DNA of 64,000 nt, taken from Papilionanthe hookeriana x Papilionanthe teres (Eukaryota > Streptophyta > Magnoliopsida > Asparagales > Orchidaceae). The position numbers and the translations under genes are program-made. The notes beneath the pieces were generated by a model. It was not told where the DNA came from. It did no database searches and worked only from the letters and a program-made list of their open reading frames with translations. The stretch's first letter is position 1. Each line of letters begins with the position of its first letter. This document shows positions 58,501 through 64,000 of the stretch, piece after piece. The stretch spans positions 38,773,270 through 38,837,269 of the forward strand of contig CM040422.1 in the NCBI GenBank assembly GCA_022702705.1. The letters are read 5' to 3'.

Positions 58501-58786
58501 AAATTCTTCTAGTTCTAATCGAGCCCCATCATCAATCAGTGTTTCTATTCCTCGGGATAGATAAATGGTTTGTGTTGTGGTGCTCATTTATATAAACTAT
58601 TTAGGATGTGAGATCGATTTGATTTCATATCTTAAAAATTTTAAACTTAATATTTTTTTTGAAATCAAATGCTACTTTCTAAATTATATATATATTTAAA
58701 TTAAATTTAAAATCTAAAATTCGACGCACAATTTCTATTTGGTGGCCCCTTTTTAAAACACATAACCTAAAAAAAATATGTAGACA
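52578..58786 (+). mobile_element. E1 3' LTR (6209 bp)
   Basis: Aligns with 25419-32047. The start reads TTTTGACCTCAATTTTGG where the 5' LTR has TGTTGACCTC, so the terminal TG is mutated; the end is TATGTAGACA. It has an extra ~320 bp at about 53930-54250 and a ~720-bp deletion at about 57240 relative to the 5' LTR. The many substitutions between the two LTRs indicate an old insertion. No coding capacity. Confidence 0.92.
54649..54655 (+). promoter_or_regulatory. E1 3' LTR TATA box
   Basis: TATAAAA in AGCTATAAAACTCACACC, equivalent to 27157-27163 in the 5' LTR. Confidence 0.6.
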
Positions 58787-58791
58787 ATGGG
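58787..58791. repeat. Target-site duplication of E1, right copy (ATGGG)
   Basis: Exact match to 25414-25418; E2 LTR sequence TGAGAATTGTAGTCC resumes immediately after. Confidence 0.93.
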
Positions 58792-59532
58792 TGAGAATTG
58801 TAGTCCATATAATTGAATGTAATATTAGAAGATATTTTTATGCAAGGGAGTAAAATTAGAGGATTTTAAAGTGGCAGGCTAAAACCCTCTAAGTTAGTTT
58901 TAAGTTTGAGTTTTGTTATGAGAAGTTAGCCCCCAATTGGTGTGAATCGAGGGAACTCTTGAGTGAGAGATTGGTATCTTCCCTGCCTAACCATGTTTAA
59001 AATGATAAAAAATTGAAATTAACCTATGTTCTTTATAGAACCAAGTAAGGGTAAAGAACACATTTGCTTTTATCTATCACAACAAATTTAAATACTTCCA
59101 CAACAATACTTTAATAATTATTACTACTTCATAAAAGGAAAGAAAAAGATATTCTAGTTAATGGTGTTTTACATACAGTGTTATTAGTTATTATAATTTT
59201 AAATTCTTTCTTAACATTTTATTAATGAAATTTCAAAAGGCAAATCAACTTTCAAAACTTTTCAAAATCAAGACATACTTTTCAAAAACCATTAAAAAAG
59301 TAAAAAGATAATTTTCTGATTCCTTTAAAGATTTTCATCTTTTTCCTGTGGGTTCGATATCTCGAGGCTTAATCAGAAAGTCCTATATTAATTGATAATT
59401 GATACATATACTTACGTAGTATCCACATTCTAAATCAAAATCATCAGCATATATATATCCGGTGGGATCTAGTTTTTGGTGTCGTTGCCAATTTTCATAT
59501 CATATTTGTAAGCATAAATATCAGGTGGATCA
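58792..59532 (+). mobile_element. E2 3' LTR, right part
   Basis: Matches 13733-14465 of the 5' LTR (TGAGAATTGTAGTCCATATA ... AATATCAGGTGGATCA). It includes the internal PBS-like remnant at 59461-59490. Together with 24319-25418 the LTR is 1841 bp against 1833 bp for the 5' LTR. Confidence 0.9.
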
Positions 59533-60945
59533 CAACACAAATGCAAGTGGTTTAATTTTTAAAGTAAAAACAAATATATTTAGTTACTTTTTCTACCAAA
59601 GAACTCTAGCGAGTTAAACTAACACAATACTAAATTTATAACAAAGTTCAGTTGCAAGAAAGAGTCTTCCTCCGTTCCATTCATATATAATGATTATTGT
59701 GACATAGATAAATGATGCAAATGTATTGTGCCAAATAGGAGCATTCCTATTCTTTACCCATATTTCAGTGTATAAAGAACATTGGCTAATCCTACGTTTA
59801 GTCCTCATATATGTAGTTAGTCTGGGAGGATATTGGCTCTTACTCGAGAGCTCCCACTTCCCTTCACTTAAAGGCTAACTCTCACTTCAGTTTCTAAACA
59901 TTAGGACCAAATTGAGGATTTCAGCCAATCATTTTGAAATCTCCAATTCTACACCCATCAGAGTATATTTATTATTTGCACTCAATCCTCATGACCTTCA
60001 CTTTTATTGTGGAGCTCATAATCCTTTCGAAACATATGTTTCCCAACAAGTTTTAACAATTCAATTGGCCAGATCAAAAAGTGAATGAAGTTCTAAGTGA
60101 AAATGTCATCACAAATATTTCATAATAAATCAACACATCATTTCCATTTCACAACATCAACACATCACATGAAAAGGAGAAAGACAAAGAATTCTACTCA
60201 AGACTCATGAGGAAAAGATGACAAAATATGAATTTTATATATAAAAACATCGTCATACAAGCAGAGTAAAGTAAAGACTACTTATATCGAACTCTTCCCC
60301 AAGCGAATCTCAAGTAATTCCTTTGACTCCTCTTCTTTCTTCACAACAACACACAATTCTCTCTTTAGAATAGTAAGGAAGAAGAAATCTCTCACTTTCC
60401 ATCTCCTCTCACACTCCTTAGAAGAGAAAATACAAAAACCTAACTTCCTACACAAAGTGGAAAGAAAAACTCTCTAAACTCTAAACTCCTCTTCTCTTCT
60501 TTTCTCCTTTTTTCCCCCTTGCTTCACCCCTTTAAAATTTGCTCCAAAAGTGTTTAAATTTAGACAAAACTGAATTCCTAAGGGTTTCCTCAAGCAACCT
60601 TTCAAAATCTGATGAAATACATTGAATCTAGCTCAAAATCGGGATAAGACATTGTCCGACTCTGGTAGGAGCGCCGTTCAACGCATTATTCAGCTAAAAC
60701 ATCGTAAATCTCTAGAAAATGACACTGTCCGGCGCTGGTCATAACGCCATTCGATGCTAGTTCAATAGAATGCACTTTTGTCCTTTTTCACTCCAAATTT
60801 GCTCATTTTAGCTTCCTTTTACTCCAAAGGACTAAAATCACTGTACATGCATGAATTCATAAAAAATACCTTCCTTTAAAGTGCAATATCATCAAAAACA
60901 TGTATGAAATGAATAATAAAAAGCTATCAAATTTTTAGTGGATCA
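59533..60945 (-). mobile_element. E4: Athila-like 3' LTR, reverse, main part
   Basis: The reverse complement starts TGATCCACTAAAAATTTG, continues GATGATATTGCACTTTAAAGG (compare E2 ATGATATTACACTTTAATGG), the CCAGCGCCGGACAGTGTC block, GAGCTCTCGAGTAAGAGCC (compare GGAACTCTAGAGTGAGAGAC in E2), GGGTAAAGAATAGG, and is interrupted by E2 at 59532. The remaining piece is at 12495-12632, giving about 1.55 kb total. It is clearly diverged from E2's LTR, so it is a different Athila family. Confidence 0.8.
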
Positions 60946-61387
60946 AGATCCCCCAACTTAACTATTACTTATTCTCAAGTAATTTTAGTTAATATATAAA
61001 AAATGATCCAATGCAATGAACTTTCTTTCTATAATACCATAATTTTTATTTAGATAAGTACAATAATAAAATTTTTAGAAACATCTTTAAATAATTCAAG
61101 TAGATTCTGCAGGTATAAGAATATCTAGTAATCAAGTCTAAGAGTTTTAGTCTTTTAATCATTTTAAAAATGACTATAGATTGTTCTATTAAGGCACTTA
61201 AAAGGATTACATGAAAAGAAGTTTATGAGAACACTACTAGTAAAGATGCATATCCATACATATAAGTTTAGGATAGTAATTATGTTCTTTCATTTAGGTA
61301 GGTCTAAATGAAGCCAATTTTTTATTAGGCATCTCCTCAATCTTCTCCTCACTTCTCTTTTCTTTTAATTTTTTTTGCTTTTCTTTT
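60946..61387 (-). mobile_element. E4: polypurine tract and 3' internal region
   Basis: On the minus strand TAAGTTGGGGGATCT (60946-60960) lies directly before the LTR start, comparable to E2's AAGTTTGGGG. The rest to 61387 is AT-rich non-coding sequence expected of an Athila 3' untranslated region, ending in a T-rich run where the next LTR is inserted. Confidence 0.65.
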
Positions 61388-64000
61388 TGTGGGCCGTTAT
61401 ATTTTTGTGTGATGTTTATATTTTTGAAAAGGGTTTTAATAGAAATTTGATTTAATTTAGTGTATATATATATATATATATATTTATATAGATTTTTGAA
61501 AGTAATATTTTAATTTTGGAGAATATGAAATCAAAAGGATCTCATATAAAAGTTAGTTTAGATAATCAAGTGTTTCATCACAAGACATATATCTATCCCG
61601 AAGAATAAATATATGACTTGGGATGAGGCTTGATCAAACAAACTAAAGAATTCATGACATCCGTTTGGTCTGTGAACCATTTTTAATCGATAGTTTCCCT
61701 TATCGAATATGAAGGAATTAGATAGGGTTTATATTAATCTAGGGTTTTTAGGTTTCCTATAAGGGCAATCCCCTATAGTTAATTACATCCTAGATAGCTG
61801 AAGTCACCTAAGAAAACTCTTGATATAGATCAGGAAATCTTTATATTCATGACTTCCAAGGGTAAGGTTTTCAAAGAAAATGTGATAGTCGGAAATCCAA
61901 TAGGTGAATGGCTCAAGTTTTGGAACATTTTATTTTTATCAGAATCCAAAGGAGAGAAGGCTAGGGGAGGAACACAGATTCAAGAATAATCTTGATGTCT
62001 TCCCAAACTATCCTATAGTTTGGTTTTAAATCTTGGAAATGAATTTATTTAAATTTCAATCTCGCCAATTAATTATAGGAATTACATTTTCATAATATCT
62101 GATTATGCAAAGAACCTGGAAGATGGGAGGATTTAGGTCGTATCAGATGACAACCTTGGAATCCTAAAATAAATTAGGGCAATATTGCACAGTGGATCTG
62201 TGCAAAGGCCTATAGAAAAGGTGAGGATTTATGCTATACTAGGCAAGCCACCTCGAAGTCATATGGTTTGTTGTTTAAACTAAGGAATGGTTTCGCTGGT
62301 GTAGACAAGTTTTACTGTTGAAGGTTGTCGTGCTGCCCATTATGCATGCTCCAAGTTCCTCGTCGTAGCAGATTTAGTTTAAAGAAATGAAAATTAAGGA
62401 GAAAATAGAAGTTTCATGTTTTGGAACTATTTAGAATGAGGTGCCTTAATATTTTATTAGGGGAACATTATAGTTGATTATGGAAACACCGGTTAAGATC
62501 CAACGGTTCCGTCATCCTGGCACCGCTGTTTTTATTGGATTCACTTAGTCCAAATGAATTTACTAAACTCAACTTAATGAGTTCCATACTTTCATTTAGA
62601 CCCTGGGAAAACCCTGTTAGCAACACGTGGGTTACCTCTTCCAAGGAATTCCCGATCGTCCAACAAGACGTTTTAATTTAGTTACAATTATATTTTTTTT
62701 ATTTTGTTTGTGATTAAATTTTGAGTTATTTTATATTTTGAATGTTGTGGCAGTGGATTTTATCTTGTTGTGATTTCTTAATTTTAATTTTGGTCTCAAT
62801 TTTGTGGCTATCCTAAAGATTTCAATTTTTCATGCAGGGTGACATTGTTATTTATCATGCAAAATTGCAAGAAAAGGAAAGTACAGTAAAGAAAACACGG
62901 GAAAAGAAAGCGTTGTAAACTAATAAAAGTGTACCTGGAGAGTTTTCTCATTCTCCACCTAAAACTTTAGTATCTTTGCAATATACATTTTATATTTGCA
63001 GGGAAGTAAACCTTATGGATATGTTCGGCAAAGGCCTACCAAGTACTTGATCATAACCCGACAAACTCCTATTCATTTGTGAGATATTTCTATTTAATAA
63101 ATATAATAAATACAGTGGTCCTACAAGGTGTTTGGAAGACTTGTGAAGTGGACCAAGAGAAATCCGGATATTTCACAATATGTTGAACTTCCCCAAGGTT
63201 CTTTTGGATTTATTATAGTTATTAGACGATTTATCCCTTTCATACCTTTATGCTTAGTGAACCAATGTTTTAATCATTTCTAAGATTATGGTAGTTCATC
63301 ATTTATTGTTTAATTTAAGAATTATGTGGATGAAGACCCCAAAGGACTAATTAAGATAATTAGAGTACTTAGTTAAATTTTGATTCGGGGCTTGTAGTGT
63401 CTCAAAAAACTCTAGTTTTGATTACATTAACATTTTTAAACCTCTTTTAATTAAATTTCATCAAGCCTAGCTCATTACTAAGCCCCTCAAGATTTTAGGT
63501 GAGTATATTTTATGGCTTTAAGGAAAATTGATTTTTAGGTGGTGAGAATTTTCGTCAAAAGATCATAGTATTACTTTGAACACCAAGTAAAGGGGTCATG
63601 CTGGTGGTTTATTAATTTCCAAAATCATGCCCCTAGCCTTAAGATTCTCGTAATTTGATTTTTCTTCCAAATTATAATAATTAAATGAATTTAGATGTTT
63701 AATTTTGATGTGACAAAATTACAGTAAGTTTCTACCACTTATCCCTTAATGTTTTAGCCATTCAGATGAACTTATTAAAATAAAAATTTTACCCATTTTT
63801 CCCTCTTGAATTTAAGCCTAAATATTAATTAAGGCTAAGTGTCCAAAATTACCTTTTTTTGTGCCCTTAAGGTCCTATCATCTCATAATTCATCAAATTT
63901 AATTCACATGAGTTTGGAATTTTTATTCTATCTCATTAATGAACTGATTAAAACATCAGAGGAGAAATGTGATTTTTTAAAATTTAATTTAATTTATATT
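61388..64000 (-). mobile_element. Ogre-type LTR, reverse, truncated by the window edge
   Basis: Starts TGTGGGCCGTTATATTTTTG, comparable to TGTCGGCACTATTTTGAGG at 32129, and follows the solo LTR through a (TA)n run (61461-61490), the GACATCCGTTTGGTC block (61656), GGGTTTATATTA..CCTATAAGGGCAA (61726-61768), GTGCTGCCCATTATGCATGC (62330) and ACACCGGTTAAGATCC (62487). From ~62320 onward it is most similar to the fragment at 6529, so the two belong to the same subfamily. Only the U5-side 2.6 kb is in the window. Confidence 0.82.

Larger units (their letters stand above)
25419..58786 (+). mobile_element. E1: giant Tat/Ogre-like retrotransposon carrying an AlkB ORF
   Basis: 33,368 bp with 5' LTR, PBS, leader (holding a solo LTR), N-terminal module, gag, protease, RT, RNase H, second RNase H, integrase, an extra 3' ORF with an ALKBH-like dioxygenase domain, tandem repeats, polypurine tract and 3' LTR. 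It has exact 5-bp target duplications. Without the 7.47-kb solo LTR it is about 25.9 kb, at the upper end for Ogre-type elements (commonly up to about 25 kb). Lineage evidence: very long LTRs, the CGACTCCGTTGGGGA-type PBS, the dual RNase H and an extra ORF. Confidence 0.92.
12633..59532 (+). mobile_element. E2: Athila-like LTR retrotransposon (interrupted by E1)
   Basis: Complete element structure: 5' LTR, PBS, gag, protease, RT, RNase H, integrase, a small ORF, an env-like ORF, polypurine tract and 3' LTR, all on the + strand. The 3' LTR is split by E1. Without E1 the element is about 13.5 kb, normal for Athila (roughly 10-13 kb). LTR ends TGATACACC and GGTGGATCA are near-perfect inverted repeats. 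Lineage call rests on the tRNA-Asp-type PBS, the DLGAS protease, the FMDDFSVFG RT box, the TAYRTPIGMS..FGKACHLP..ELEHKAYWA integrase block and the downstream plant-transposon-protein ORF. Confidence 0.9.

Noticed and set aside
59614..59808. Minus-strand 64-codon ORF
   Set aside because: It lies inside the E4 LTR, with no similarity to any protein I recognise and no conservation in the E2 LTR.

Overview
The window reads as plant (angiosperm) nuclear heterochromatin. It is AT-rich, I found no ordinary host gene, and almost all of it is Ty3/gypsy LTR retrotransposon sequence of the non-chromovirus Tat/Ogre and Athila types, inserted into one another. The species cannot be named. Every retroelement ORF carries stops or frameshifts, so all copies are relics.

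Layout. (1) 1-6529: decayed + strand gag-pol of a Tat/Ogre-like element (E3), broken off inside integrase. (2) 6529-~10968: reverse-oriented fragment of a very long Ogre-type LTR. (3) ~10969-12494: unassigned, possibly another LTR. (4) ~12495-12632 plus 59533-60945: one reverse-oriented Athila-like 3' LTR (E4) split in two; its polypurine tract and 3' internal sequence follow at 60946-61387. (5) The split is caused by an Athila-like element E2 (12633-59532, imperfect 5-bp duplication CAGCA/CAACA) with 1.83-kb LTRs, PBS, gag-pol and an Athila env-like (plant transposon protein) ORF. (6) E2's 3' LTR is itself split by E1 (25419-58786, exact 5-bp duplication ATGGG), a 33.4-kb Tat/Ogre-like element with 6.6- and 6.2-kb LTRs. 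(7) E1's leader holds a reverse-oriented solo LTR of its own family (32129-39598, exact 5-bp duplication GTAAG). (8) 61388-64000: another reverse Ogre-type LTR inside E4, cut by the window end. Order of insertion: E4, then E2, then E1, then the solo LTR.

The standout is in E1. Between the end of pol (48377) and the 3' LTR there is an extra ORF (about 48683-50043) whose second half is an AlkB-type Fe(II)/2-oxoglutarate dioxygenase closely resembling plant ALKBH9/ALKBH10 RNA N6-methyladenosine demethylases. The NxY, HxD, distal H and RxxxxxR residues are all still present although the frame has acquired stops. Its N-terminal half resembles the N-terminal module encoded upstream of E1's own gag (40104-40630), so this looks like a retrotransposon that captured a host RNA-demethylase domain and joined it to an element-encoded module. 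E1 also carries 91-bp and 101-bp tandem arrays before its 3' LTR and an Arg-Gly tract between protease and reverse transcriptase.

How the parts work together (family knowledge): LTRs give promoter and polyadenylation, gag packages the RNA, protease/RT/RNase H (plus the second, Tat-specific RNase H)/integrase copy and insert it. The AlkB protein could have removed m6A from the element's RNA; that role is inference.
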